Shown: positions 41,029 through 50,346, counted from the stretch's first letter. The stretch is DNA of 64,000 nucleotides from Pseudodonghicola xiamenensis DSM 18339 (GCF_000429365.1 NZ_AUBS01000016.1:1-64000); one strand, 5' to 3'. A program made the numbers and translations. Notes: a model not told the origin generated them from the sequence alone.

Positions 41029-41647
41029 CCAAAACTCCTCATCCTAATAGACGCCAGATCGGAACCGGCGATTTAAACAGAAGGAAAAAACCTTTTGTGA
41101 GGCTGTCTTTAGCCCCCTACGATGTCAAGAAAACTTCTAATGACATTATCAGAAGTTGAGCGATTGGCCCCCTTGACGCAAGATTTGCCCAATGCATACC
41201 GCAGGGGAAGTCCGGGCCCCGGCCGGCGCGCGGTTGACGCCACGGATCGCCGGAGATTAAGCATTGGACAACAGCTTTCTACGTTTCTGCCAAAGGTAAA
41301 GCCTATGCTGCGAGTTCGCATTTCCCGCCCGCAAAGCGACCCCATGCGCCGCCCCCGGGAATACAGGCCGCAACCGGATTTCTGACCGACTGTCGCAAGC
41401 GGACGCACCGCCAGTCCGATCACGACCGAACCGGTGCCCCGAAGATTTCCATCGAGCCCTCCGGCCCCCTGGCCCTGACGTTTCACACATCGAGACCTGC
41501 GCGACAGCCCGACGCCCCTTTGCCTATGTCACAAGAATTTACCCAGCCAGACAGACCAGATCATGCGCCCGGCGATTTTCCCGTAAGGGATCTGAAACGA
41601 TCGAAACAGCGGCGCCATGACCCAATGTTGCAAGGAACCCGCTCCTC
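41029..41647. other. Intergenic region with an operator-like dyad
   Basis: About 620 bases between divergent transcription units (amidohydrolase and Ca2+/H+ antiporter). Contains the dyad at 41132-41157; otherwise no gene recognised. The plus-strand frame at 41122 has Arg/Pro-rich noise composition. Confidence 0.5.
41132..41157. promoter_or_regulatory. Imperfect palindrome, possible operator of the amidohydrolase gene
   Basis: AACTTCT (41132-41138) and AGAAGTT (41151-41157) flank TAATGACATTA (41138-41148), itself a perfect dyad. About 105 bases upstream of the amidohydrolase ATG. The shape suits a GntR or TetR-type dimer; the cognate regulator is not in the immediate vicinity. Confidence 0.4.
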
Positions 41648-42751
41648 ATGAAAGCAATCGGCTCTCCCGCATGGACGCTTTTCGCCCCGCTTCTGGGGCT
41701 GGGAACCGTCGGAGTTCTCGAGACAGTCTATCACGATCACCCGCCCGCGGCGCTCTATCTGATTTCCGCCGCCGTCCTGTTCGGCTCGGTCTTCGCGGCA
41801 GTGCACCATGCCGAGGTCATCGCCCACCGCATCGGACAACCCTTCGGATCGGTTCTTCTCGCCCTTGCGGTGACGCTGATCGAAGTCTCGCTGATCGTAT
41901 CGGTTTTGTTCTCGGACAGTTCCGGCGACAGCAGCGTGGCCCGCGATACGGTTTTCGCGGCGATCATGATCGTGCTGAACGGGATCGTCGGGCTTTGCCT
42001 TCTGATTGGCGGGCTGCGCTATCATGAGCAGGGATTTCAGCCACGCGGCACCGCTGCGGCGCTGGGTGTTCTGGGAACCCAGGCGGTTCTGGGCCTGATC
42101 CTGCCCAATTATACCGAGGCGATCCCCGGCCCGGTCTATGCTCCGGAACAGCTCATCTTCGTCGCCGTGTTCTCGCTTCTGCTCTATCTGCTCTTTCTCT
42201 TCGTGCAGATGGTGTCGCACCAAAGTGATTTTCTCGAACCGATCGAACTGTCCCGGCCCCCTGCCACCGAGCCGGAGAGACATCACGAGGTTTCGAGGCC
42301 CACATTGATTGTCTCGGCGATCGCCCTGCCCGTCTCTCTTGTCGCGGTTGTCCTGCTGGCCGAGGCATTGGCCGCGCCGGTCCGCCATGCGATCTTGGGT
42401 GCCGGGCTGCCCGAGGCCCTGGTCGGGGTCGTCATCGCCTTGATCGTACTGCTGCCCGAGGGGCTCGCCTCGGTGAAGGCGGCGATGCAGAATCGGTTGC
42501 AAACCAGTCTGAACCTGGCAATGGGATCCGCACTGGCCAGCCTGTGCCTGACAATCCCCATCGTCGCGCTGGTATCGGTGGCGATGGGTCACACCCTGGT
42601 TCTGGGGCTGGATGCCGAACATATCGTGCTGCTGGTCCTGACCCTGTTCATGAGCACCCTGTCCCTCGCGATGGGACGCACGACCATCATGCAGGGAGGC
42701 ATCCACCTTGTCATTTTCGGCGCTTTTTTGACAATAGCCACGATCCCCTGA
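41648..42751 (+). CDS. chaA: Calcium:proton antiporter (ChaA family)
   Basis: 367 aa, eleven or so hydrophobic helices. CaCA-superfamily alpha repeats: ALAVTLIEVSLIVSVLFSD near residue 77 and VLLPEGLASVKAAMQNR near 273, each with the conserved Glu that binds cations in the membrane centre. Family members exchange Ca2+ or Na+ for H+. A 54-base gap leads to the glutamate-receptor-like gene, same strand, suggesting a joint transcript and a role in cation homeostasis. Confidence 0.9.
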   Translation: MKAIGSPAWTLFAPLLGLGTVGVLETVYHDHPPAALYLISAAVLFGSVFAAVHHAEVIAHRIGQPFGSVLLALAVTLIEVSLIVSVLFSDSSGDSSVARDTVFAAIMIVLNGIVGLCLLIGGLRYHEQGFQPRGTAAALGVLGTQAVLGLILPNYTEAIPGPVYAPEQLIFVAVFSLLLYLLFLFVQMVSHQSDFLEPIELSRPPATEPERHHEVSRPTLIVSAIALPVSLVAVVLLAEALAAPVRHAILGAGLPEALVGVVIALIVLLPEGLASVKAAMQNRLQTSLNLAMGSALASLCLTIPIVALVSVAMGHTLVLGLDAEHIVLLVLTLFMSTLSLAMGRTTIMQGGIHLVIFGAFLTIATIP

Positions 42752-42805
42752 CCCAGGCTGTCGCATCTCCGTTTGCCCACAGATCTATTTACAAGGACAG
42801 TTTCC

Positions 42806-43915
42806 ATGATCCCTCTCGAGCGCCCCACAGGATATCGAAAGAGCGTCTTGTGTTTCCTCTCCCTGACAGTCCTCGCGCTGATCAACTGGGGGGGCATGGT
42901 GCATGCCCAGCAATCCAAGCCTCTGACCGTCGCGGTGCATGAAAGCCCGCCGTTCGTCATCCTCTCGGACGGCGTCTATTCGGGCCTGGCAATAGATCTC
43001 TGGGAGACCGTGGCAACGGAACTCGGCTATGAGTTCACCTATCAGGAATACGATACCGTCCGCAGCATGATCGACGCGACTGCGGCGGGCAATGCCGATG
43101 TCGCCGTCAGCAATCTGACCGTCACCGAGGAACGGGCGGCGCGGGTGGATTTCACCCAGCCCTGGTACGATTCCGGCCTGCGCATCATGGTCAATGACAG
43201 TTCCGGCGCCAGTTTCTGGAGCATTTTCACCGGCCTCAGGGATTCCGGTTTTCTGCGCGCTTACGGCTGGCTCGCCTTCGCGATCCTCGTCGCCTCGCTC
43301 TGCTTCACCCTGTTCGACCGGAAATTCGACAAGGATTTTCCGAAAAGTTTCCGCAACGGTTTCGCTGAAAGCTTCTATACCGTCATGACGGTGGCCACCT
43401 CGGGCAAGCCTCCGAAACGCAAGAACCTGTTCGGATGGCTCGGGCGGATGTGGCAAGGCCTGTGGCTGGTCTTCGGCGTTATCGTCGTGGCCTTCGTAAC
43501 CTCGACCATCACCAGCGTCATGACCACCCTGTCCATCAAGAACGATATCCGCAGCGTGTCGGATCTGCCCGGGCTGAACGTGGCGGTGGCGGACGGTAGC
43601 ACCGCCGAGGGCTTCGCCATGAACAACGGGTTCGACCTGACCGCCTACCCCAATATCAACGCATCTGCGCAGGCGCTTCTGGATGAAGAAGTTGATGCCA
43701 TCATCGGCGACAAGCCGGTGCTGGAATATTACGCCCACACTCACCCTGACGAACCGCTCACTGTGGTCGGCGCCGTTTTCAACCCCGAGAAATACGGCTT
43801 TGCCCTGCCCCCGGGCAGCCCGTTGCGACGCGATATCACGATTGAAGTCGTCGGTGCGCGGGAAGACGGCACATTGCGCGCTCTGTCCGAGGAATATTTC
43901 GGCCTCAACCCATGA
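42806..43915 (+). CDS. Prokaryotic ionotropic glutamate receptor-like ligand-gated channel
   Basis: 369 aa from ATG 42806 with AAGGA eight bases before. Signal peptide (about 1-35), then the split periplasmic-binding domain: lobe S1 at about 38-130 (TVAVHESPPFVI, TEERAARVDFTQPWY with ligand-binding Arg region), helix M1 (about 153-170, YGWLAFAILVASLCF), re-entrant pore (185-200, YTVMTVATSG), M2 (about 210-240) and lobe S2 at about 250-369 (LNVAVADGSTAEGF). This is the GluR0 plan. The pore lacks the K+-channel TVGYG filter, so selectivity differs. Ligand is unknown, perhaps an amino acid. Lies between chaA and a pentapeptide protein. Confidence 0.9.
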   Translation: MIPLERPTGYRKSVLCFLSLTVLALINWGGMVHAQQSKPLTVAVHESPPFVILSDGVYSGLAIDLWETVATELGYEFTYQEYDTVRSMIDATAAGNADVAVSNLTVTEERAARVDFTQPWYDSGLRIMVNDSSGASFWSIFTGLRDSGFLRAYGWLAFAILVASLCFTLFDRKFDKDFPKSFRNGFAESFYTVMTVATSGKPPKRKNLFGWLGRMWQGLWLVFGVIVVAFVTSTITSVMTTLSIKNDIRSVSDLPGLNVAVADGSTAEGFAMNNGFDLTAYPNINASAQALLDEEVDAIIGDKPVLEYYAHTHPDEPLTVVGAVFNPEKYGFALPPGSPLRRDITIEVVGAREDGTLRALSEEYFGLNP

Positions 43916-44122
43916 TCCTGCGCCCGGAGCAGATTGCAACCGCATCCGGGCAGTCCAGGACAGGACGATGCATCGCAATCACCGGGGCGGATCACAGCCC
44001 CGGCCATGTGAAGGTTCTTCTTGCTCCCCCCCTTGAAACGGCCCGCGCAAATCAGATGTAACAGGCCGGTGCGGAGGCAGAATTCCCGCCCCCGCGTCGG
44101 CCATTGTATCAAGGGATCCCAA

Positions 44123-44584
44123 ATGCAAATTCACCGCTCTCAAACTGGCCGGAAAGCCGCGTTCCTGACGGCGGCGCTGTTCGCTTCCTGCATCCCCGCC
44201 CTCGCTGAAAGCGAGGATCGCAGCCGGGTGAGGATGATGGGGAATTGCAAGGAATGCTCTCTCTCGGATCAGGACTTTGCCCGCGGAAAGCTGACCGGTA
44301 TCGACTTCACCGGGGCGGCTCTACAGCGCACCAGATTTGATAGCGCCCGTCTGAGTATCTCGATCTTCTCGCGGGCCGATCTGACTGATGTCTCATTTGA
44401 AAACGCCGATCTGACAGGCGCCAGTTTCGTCGGGAGCCGATTGAAAAACGTTTCGTTTTCCGGAGCTAATCTGACCGGAGCGGTGTTCGAAGGCGCCAGC
44501 CTCGAAGGGACCACGCTGGAGGGTGCCATCCGGTGCAACACCCAGATGGCCGACGACACCATGGATAATTCGGACTGCAGATAG
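44123..44584 (+). CDS. Secreted pentapeptide-repeat protein
   Basis: 153 aa from ATG 44123; AAGGGA is nine bases upstream. Signal peptide to about residue 27 (ALFASCIPALAESED), a short Cys-containing region (GNCKECSLS), then about 16 pentapeptide A(D/N)LxX repeats (e.g. LSDQDFARGKLTGIDFTG, SADLTGASFVGSRL) forming a right-handed quadrilateral beta-helix, and a C-terminal RCNTQMADDTMDNSDC. The two end cysteines may cap the helix. Start 207 bases after the channel gene. Function of exported members unknown. Confidence 0.85.
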   Translation: MQIHRSQTGRKAAFLTAALFASCIPALAESEDRSRVRMMGNCKECSLSDQDFARGKLTGIDFTGAALQRTRFDSARLSISIFSRADLTDVSFENADLTGASFVGSRLKNVSFSGANLTGAVFEGASLEGTTLEGAIRCNTQMADDTMDNSDCR

Positions 44585-44610
44585 CCCGATGCCGCCGGCC
44601 CGCCGGAGTG

Positions 44611-45903
44611 TCAGAACCGCTCCAGCCGATAGGGGGACGGGTCGACCAGCGGCTCTGCGCCGGAGACCAGATCGGCGGCAAGCTGTCCCGCCGCCGGCCC
44701 GGTTCCGAACCCATGCCCCGAAAACCCCGTGGCCAGCGTCAGCCCCGGCATCGAGGCCACCGGCCCGATCACCGGCAGGGAATCCGGCGTGATATCCATG
44801 GTGCCGGCCCAGGCCTCGACAATGCGGGCGTTGGCAAAGGCCGGCCAGGCGGCCGAGAGATTTTCCATAGCTTCCCGGTTCAGCGCTGGCAGCGTCGGGG
44901 GATCCATCACCCGCAGCTTTTCAAACGGCGAGACCTGCTTGCCCGACCAGCGCCGCGCCAGACGCAGATCGGTCAGGCTCTGGCGGTTCAGCGTAATGCG
45001 CAGCAGGCCGCGCTGATCGCGCAGAAGATGCATGTACCGCCGACCGACCAGCAGGTGATCCAGCACCAGCGGGCTGGACAGCGCACCGCGCTGGGTGACG
45101 ATGAAACCGCCGTCGATATGCTTGCGGAACGAGAAATCCGGCCCGCCCACCGCGATATCCGTCGGCCCCTCCATCGGGGCGGTGCGAAAGACCGAACAGG
45201 TCAGTGGCAGGATCGGCAGGCCGATGCCAAGATTGCCCAGAAAGCGGCGCGACCACAGGCCGCCGGCCAATAGCACCTGATCGCAGGCGATCTCGCCACG
45301 CTCCGTGACCACGCCGCTGATCCGTCCGGCGCTGGTCTGCACCGTCCGCACCGCACAATGTTCGACGATGACCGCACCTTTTTCCTGTGCCGCTGCGGCA
45401 ATGGCGCTGGTGGCCAGGGTCGGCTCTGCCCGCCCGTCCGAGGGCGTGAAGAGACCGCCGGCCCAACGCCCCTGCCCGCCCGGAACAGATCGGTCGATCT
45501 GCGCCGGCGACAACAGGCGCGCATCCAGTCCCAGCGCCTCGACCGAAGCGAGCCAGGCCCGATGCACCTCCATCTCGGCCTCGCTCCGGGCCAGGAACAT
45601 GATCCCCGCCTGCCGATAGCCCACCGTCCTGCCAATGCGCGCCGGCAGATCGGCCCAAAGCCGGTCCGCCGCCTGCGCCATCGGTACATCCGCCGCCCCG
45701 CGCGATGTCTTGCGCACCCAGCCTAGATTGCGCGAACTTTGTTCCGCCGCGATACGGCCCTTTTCCAGCAGCACGACGGGTATGCCGCGTTCCGCCAGCG
45801 TCAGGGCGGCGGTCACCCCGACGATACCGCCGCCGATCACCACCACCTGGCAGCGCGCGGGTATCTCCTGCGACGTCTCGACCGGCTCTATCCGCGGTGC
45901 CAT
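44611..45903 (-). CDS. FAD-dependent oxidoreductase (DAO family)
   Basis: 430 aa. Rossmann FAD motif VVVIGGGIVGVTAALTLAER near residue 20, the ELGERG-like KGRIAAEQSSRNLGWVRKTSR region of the DAO family that supports covalent or tight FAD binding, and C-terminal TPDSLPVIGPV with ATGFSGHGFGTGPAAG. It oxidises amines or amino acids to imines in the cytosol or at the inner membrane. Members such as glycine oxidase or D-amino-acid dehydrogenase have this layout. Substrate undetermined. Follows the RidA gene by 23 bases. Confidence 0.85.
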   Translation of the reverse strand: MAPRIEPVETSQEIPARCQVVVIGGGIVGVTAALTLAERGIPVVLLEKGRIAAEQSSRNLGWVRKTSRGAADVPMAQAADRLWADLPARIGRTVGYRQAGIMFLARSEAEMEVHRAWLASVEALGLDARLLSPAQIDRSVPGGQGRWAGGLFTPSDGRAEPTLATSAIAAAAQEKGAVIVEHCAVRTVQTSAGRISGVVTERGEIACDQVLLAGGLWSRRFLGNLGIGLPILPLTCSVFRTAPMEGPTDIAVGGPDFSFRKHIDGGFIVTQRGALSSPLVLDHLLVGRRYMHLLRDQRGLLRITLNRQSLTDLRLARRWSGKQVSPFEKLRVMDPPTLPALNREAMENLSAAWPAFANARIVEAWAGTMDITPDSLPVIGPVASMPGLTLATGFSGHGFGTGPAAGQLAADLVSGAEPLVDPSPYRLERF

Positions 45904-45926
45904 GGCTCGATCCTCCTTTGAAAGTG

Positions 45927-46349
45927 TCAGACCGAAATGGTCTTGCGCTCGACATCGGCATCGGCGGCGCCCCGGAAGGCAGTCACCTCGATCTCGACCT
46001 TGTATATCGTCGAGCCCAGCGGCGGACAGGTGACCGTTGCGGTCGGGTCGATACCGCGGAACTTCTGCCCCACCGTGGTCATCACCGTTTCGGTATCCGT
46101 CGGATCCTGGATGAAGATGCGACTGGCCACCACATCGGCCAGGCTGCTGCCCACCGCCCCGAGGGCACTTTCGATATTGGCGAAGACCTGCAGCGTCTGC
46201 TCGGTCACATCTTCGGGGATTTCCTTGGTCTCGGGATTGCGCCCGGCGGTGTTGGACACGAAGATCCAGTTATCCACCGCAACCAGGCGGGAGTAGCTGG
46301 CGTGATCCTCGAATTTCGATCCGGTCTTGAGCTTGATGATTTTCGTCAT
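45927..46349 (-). CDS. RidA/YjgF family imine deaminase-like protein
   Basis: 140 aa. Rid-family motifs: WIFVSNTAGRNPETKE and EDVTEQTLQVFANIESALGAVGSSLADVVASR, and the ATVTCPPLGSTIYKVEIEVTA region near the C-terminus. RidA proteins hydrolyse reactive enamine or imine products; the usual active-site Arg at the position of Arg105 in RidA is not obvious here, with Thr-Cys-Pro-Pro instead, suggesting a Rid4-7 type. It probably clears the imine made by the adjoining FAD oxidase. Confidence 0.85.
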   Translation of the reverse strand: MTKIIKLKTGSKFEDHASYSRLVAVDNWIFVSNTAGRNPETKEIPEDVTEQTLQVFANIESALGAVGSSLADVVASRIFIQDPTDTETVMTTVGQKFRGIDPTATVTCPPLGSTIYKVEIEVTAFRGAADADVERKTISV

Positions 46350-46440
46350 GATCTGTCCTGTGTTCGGATGGCCGCGATCTGGGCGGCCCAGTGTCGGGGA
46401 AACGGCCCCGGGCGCAGGTCCAGGGCCTTGGGGGACGGGG

Positions 46441-47589
46441 TCAGCGCAGCGCCGGCTCTTTCCACAGGTTCAGCTTGACGCCGATGCCCTTCTCGATGGC
46501 ATTGCGATAGATGACGGTGCCCCAGGCGACATCCTCCACCGGCATGCCACCGACCGACATCAGCACGATCTCGTCGTCCGAACGCCGCCCCGGAGCCGCT
46601 CCCGCGACGATGGCGCCCAGATCCTCCAACGCATCGGGCGACATCGCGCCTGCGGCGATCATGTCCATGAACTTGACACCGACCAGCGGGATCACCTCGT
46701 GCGCGGGTTTCGGGACCTCTTCGTACCAGGCTTCGTAAAGGCCAGTGTTGTCAAGCACCTTGCGGATCTCGGGCGCCTCCATCCCGGCGTCGAAATTGCA
46801 CGGCGCGGGCATCGCCAGAAAGGCGCCCGGCTTGACCCATTCCCGCTTGACCAGAGGGTAGTCCGCCGGGTTCCCCACCTCGCCCGAGGCGCAATAGGTC
46901 ACGATATCGCTGTCACGCACCACCGCTTCAATGTCGTCCACGATCTCGATCCTGCTCACCTGCGGATAACTCTCCTTCACCCAGGCGATAAAGACATCGA
47001 GACTGCGCTGACCGCGCCCCTTCACCTTGACCGTGTCGATATTCGGGCAGGCAGCGATAAAGGCCGCCAGTGCGGTACGCGCCATGACGCCCGGCCCAAA
47101 GATGCCAACAACGCGGGAATCCTTGCGGGCCAGATACCGCGCCCCGACACCGGGCACCGCGCCGGTCCGATAGGCCGACAGAAGGTTGGCCGACATGAAG
47201 GCCAGCGGCGCGCCGGTATCGGCATCGTTCAGCACGAAGGTCAGGATCGACCGCGGCAGCCCCTTTTCCCGGTTGGCGATATTCGATCCGTACCACTTCA
47301 CCCCGGCGGTGCAGAAATTGCCGCCCAGATAGGCCGGCATCGCCATGAACCGACGGTCGGCGGTGGGTTTCGGCATGGTGGGGAATGGCGAATTTTCGGG
47401 AAAGGTCACCATGGCGCCATGGCTGTCGCTGTTTGCCCCGGCCATGCGGTAATCGCCGTGGTGCAGCAGCGCGAACATCTCTTCCATGCAGTCGACGCAG
47501 GCCGGCATGTCGGTGACGCCGGCACGGATCATGTCCTCTTCCGACAGGTAGATGAAATCAATCTTTGGCAGATCGGGCAGATCGGTCAT
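46441..47589 (-). CDS. Ornithine cyclodeaminase/mu-crystallin family protein (tyramine oxidase subunit B-like)
   Basis: 382 aa. NAD(P)-binding OCD/mu-crystallin fold: IYLSEEDMIRAGVTDMPAC at the start, RFMAMPAYLGGNFCTAGVKWY with the substrate-binding Lys region, and VVGIFGPGVMARTALAAFIA as Rossmann motif. The C-terminal block SDDEIVLMSVGGMPVEDVAW is typical. Longer than bona fide OCD (about 320-340) and similar to proteins annotated tyramine oxidase subunit B. May reduce a ketimine or form a complex with the adjoining oxidase. Confidence 0.8.
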   Translation of the reverse strand: MTDLPDLPKIDFIYLSEEDMIRAGVTDMPACVDCMEEMFALLHHGDYRMAGANSDSHGAMVTFPENSPFPTMPKPTADRRFMAMPAYLGGNFCTAGVKWYGSNIANREKGLPRSILTFVLNDADTGAPLAFMSANLLSAYRTGAVPGVGARYLARKDSRVVGIFGPGVMARTALAAFIAACPNIDTVKVKGRGQRSLDVFIAWVKESYPQVSRIEIVDDIEAVVRDSDIVTYCASGEVGNPADYPLVKREWVKPGAFLAMPAPCNFDAGMEAPEIRKVLDNTGLYEAWYEEVPKPAHEVIPLVGVKFMDMIAAGAMSPDALEDLGAIVAGAAPGRRSDDEIVLMSVGGMPVEDVAWGTVIYRNAIEKGIGVKLNLWKEPALR

Positions 47590-47631
47590 GTGTGGTATCC
47601 TCTTGTTGAAGCGATTGGGAAAGGGCCGGGA

Positions 47632-49062
47632 TCAGTCGAGACTGCGGCCGAGATTGACGTAAAGCGCCGGGTCGCGCCGCCGGATGCCAAGCGCCAGCAG
47701 CGCGCCGACCAGTCCGACGGCCACCACCAGCACCGGGAAGGCCCGCACGATCAGCCTGTCACTGCCCGTCAGAAGCGAGATATTGGCGCCCACCAGAACG
47801 AAGGCCGCCCCCAGCCCAAGCGTCGCCAGGGCCGGCGCGACCAGAACCACCAGCCCCGAGCGTGCATGCGGCTGGTGGCGGAAAAACCGGATGACAGAGA
47901 CCGAGACCAGGACCTGCGTGCCCAGGATCGCTAGCACGGCAAGCCCCGCCATCCACGAGAACACCACCGTATAGGGATCTGCCTGCCCCAGCGCGAAACC
48001 GCCCAGGATCAGCGCCACCAGCACCGCCTGCACCAGCCCCGCCACATGCGGCGAACCGTGTTCTGGATGCACCCGTCCCATTGCGCGCCAGGCCAGGCTT
48101 TCGCAGGCCAGGGTATAGAAATAACGGTTCAGAGTGTTGTGAAAGGACAGCAGGCAGGCGAACAGGCTGGTCAACAGCAGCAGGTTCATCACCTGCACCG
48201 ACCAGGGCCCCAACAGCTCTGCCGCGGCGTTGAAATAGAACCCCTCGAGCGAGGCGCTTGCCGCCTCGCGCACGGTGGACGGCCCATAATATTGCGAGAT
48301 CGCCCAAGTGGAGAGGGCATAGAAGACGGTGATCAGCAAGACCGCGACATAGGTGGCGCGCGGGATGGTCCGATGCGGCTGGTGCGCCTCCTCGGCAAAG
48401 ATCGCGGTGGCCTCGAAGCCGACATAGGCACCCAGCACGAAGACCATGCTGACCCCCAGCCCCGGACCGAAGACATCGGCGGGACGGAACCCGGCCAGGC
48501 TCAGCCCCTCCGGGCCGCCGCCATGCAGCAGGATCGCCACATCCAGAAGCAGCAGGATCAGCAGCTCTGCCACCATGCAGGCTCCGAGGATACGGCCCGA
48601 GATGGCAATATTGCGCCGTCCGAGGACCACCACTGCCGCCAGCGCTGCCAGCGCCCAGATCCACCAGGGCAGATCGACACCCAGAGGCGCCAGAGTGGCC
48701 GATGTGAAGACCGCGAACAGCGCATAGATACCAAGCTGAATCGCAAAATAGGCCACCAGCGCCATCAATGCGCCGGCGATCCCGGCGGCGCCTCCGAGCC
48801 CGCGGGAGATATAGCTGAAGAAACCACCCGCGCCCGAGATATGGGGCGTCATCGCCGTATATCCCACCGAGAACAGCAGATAGAGCGCCCCGGCCAGCAC
48901 GAAGGCTCCCGGCACGCCGGCACCGTTGCCGAAGGCAAAGGCCGGAGGCGTCGCCCCCACCACCGCCGTCATCGGCGCGGCTGCCGCCACCACAAAGAAA
49001 ACAATATGAGTAAGGCCTATGGAATTCCCCTGGAGTCGGCTCTCGCCAGTCATGTCGGTCAT
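47632..49062 (-). CDS. APC superfamily amino acid/polyamine permease
   Basis: 476 aa from ATG 49062 (MTDMTGESRLQGNSIGL), chosen since the frame beyond has random composition. Twelve helices with the APC motif GATPPAFAFGNGAGVPGAF near residue 40, GAGGFFSYISRGLGG near 80 and the conserved GAYVGFEATAIFAEEAHQP near 215. Sodium- or proton-coupled uptake. First gene of the minus-strand amine cluster, so its product likely imports the oxidase substrate. Confidence 0.88.
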   Translation of the reverse strand: MTDMTGESRLQGNSIGLTHIVFFVVAAAAPMTAVVGATPPAFAFGNGAGVPGAFVLAGALYLLFSVGYTAMTPHISGAGGFFSYISRGLGGAAGIAGALMALVAYFAIQLGIYALFAVFTSATLAPLGVDLPWWIWALAALAAVVVLGRRNIAISGRILGACMVAELLILLLLDVAILLHGGGPEGLSLAGFRPADVFGPGLGVSMVFVLGAYVGFEATAIFAEEAHQPHRTIPRATYVAVLLITVFYALSTWAISQYYGPSTVREAASASLEGFYFNAAAELLGPWSVQVMNLLLLTSLFACLLSFHNTLNRYFYTLACESLAWRAMGRVHPEHGSPHVAGLVQAVLVALILGGFALGQADPYTVVFSWMAGLAVLAILGTQVLVSVSVIRFFRHQPHARSGLVVLVAPALATLGLGAAFVLVGANISLLTGSDRLIVRAFPVLVVAVGLVGALLALGIRRRDPALYVNLGRSLD

Positions 49063-49197
49063 TGCGCGCCCCTGTTGCACATTTGTTATGGATGGAATCC
49101 TGTTAGCGCGGCGGACCACCTGCAGGACCATTGCAGCCCACGCCATGAATCCGATAGTCTGCGCCAAATGGCGTTTACAAACGGGGAGCCATGCAAA

Positions 49198-50229
49198 ATG
49201 TCGACGCCCGGGGCACCGCTGCCGAAATTGCTGTCTGTCAGAGCGGTAATTCTTAGGCCCATTTTCGAGGCCTTTGCCGATGATTTGAGCGGCTTGAAAA
49301 TCTTGTTGCACCGTCACGGCCTTGATTCGCGGCTTCTGGAAGACCATTACGCCCCGGTTCCGCTGCAATCCTACCTGGCGCTATTCGAGGATGCGGCCAC
49401 CCATTTGGGCGACCCGGGCCTGGGGCTCAGACTGGGATCGCGGCTGCGTCCCGGTGGGCTTGGCCCGATGGGGCTGCGGGCAGCGCAATGCGCCACCATC
49501 CGCCGCGGGCTGGAAAGCCTGGCCCGTTTTTCCTCGGCGCTGCAAAGCGGCACCCAGGTCAGCCTGGAAGAGGACGGCCCGCATCTGATCCTGCGCTACA
49601 TGCTCACCGCACCGCAGATCGGCACCAGCCGTCAGGACAGCGAATTCTCGCTCGCCGGCATGTGCAGCCTGATCCGCAAGGGGTTCGACCTGCGCTGGCG
49701 CCCGGACGAGGTGCATTTCACCCATCCCGCCCCGGAGGTTCCGAACGAGGCGGAGCACTGGTTCGATGCGCCGGTGCTCTATTCCCAGCCGGTCAACATG
49801 CTGGTCATCGACGCGCAGGATGCAGACCGGATCCATCGCAGCGAAGATCCCGACATGCTCGACCTGATCGACCATCACCTTGCCGGCCTGTTCGAAGAAG
49901 CCCATCGCGATCACTCGACCGGTGACCAGGTCCGGGCGCTGATCGCCCTCTACCTCGGGGCCCGTCCCATCGACCTGACCACGATCTCGGGCCTGCTGCA
50001 GACCTCGCCCCGCAGTCTGCAGCGCCACCTGGCCGAGGAGGGCGAAACCCTGAGCGGGCTGTTGCAGGCCTATCGCCAGGAGCGGGCCGAACTGCTGCTG
50101 CGCGATGGGAGATCAAGCGTCGAGGCAATCGCCATCTCACTGGGCTATGCCGATGGCACCGCCTTCTGGCGCGCCTATCGCGGCTGGACCGGCCAGAGCC
50201 CGAGCCAGGCCAAGGATGCCCCCCGATAG
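49198..50229 (+). CDS. AraC family transcriptional regulator (OruR/ArgR-like)
   Basis: 343 aa from ATG 49198 with GGGGAG nine bases upstream (49183-49188); an ATG at 49168 is a less likely start. N-terminal arabinose-type ligand domain of about 190 residues, then the AraC DNA-binding domain with two helix-turn-helices: LQTSPRSLQRHLAEEGETL and VEAIAISLGYADGTAFWRAY followed by WTGQSPS. Divergent from the permease gene across 135 bases, so it is the presumed activator of the amine cluster. Confidence 0.9.
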   Translation: MSTPGAPLPKLLSVRAVILRPIFEAFADDLSGLKILLHRHGLDSRLLEDHYAPVPLQSYLALFEDAATHLGDPGLGLRLGSRLRPGGLGPMGLRAAQCATIRRGLESLARFSSALQSGTQVSLEEDGPHLILRYMLTAPQIGTSRQDSEFSLAGMCSLIRKGFDLRWRPDEVHFTHPAPEVPNEAEHWFDAPVLYSQPVNMLVIDAQDADRIHRSEDPDMLDLIDHHLAGLFEEAHRDHSTGDQVRALIALYLGARPIDLTTISGLLQTSPRSLQRHLAEEGETLSGLLQAYRQERAELLLRDGRSSVEAIAISLGYADGTAFWRAYRGWTGQSPSQAKDAPR

Positions 50230-50311
50230 CCCCCCAACCGCGCGCCGGCCAGCCAAGGGACCGCAGAGCCTTCGTCCAGAAACCGCCCTGCTCCCTGCCC
50301 GGTGGCAGGGC

Positions 50312-50346
50312 AAAAGAAACGGCCCGGGAAACCGTCCCCGGGCCGT
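50312..50346. terminator. Terminator of the acyl-CoA ligase gene
   Basis: Perfect ten-base stem ACGGCCCGGG (50319-50328) / CCCGGGCCGT (50337-50346). Read on the minus strand the stem is followed by TTTCTTTTG, so it ends transcripts of the ligase gene, whose stop is at 50374. It lies 83 bases after the AraC gene stop and could act for that gene too. Confidence 0.8.

Noticed and set aside
35798-41640. tRNA-Gly 3' end as an att site, with a possible repeat at about 41635 (ACCCGCTCC)
   Set aside because: Only nine bases match; too short to claim an island boundary.
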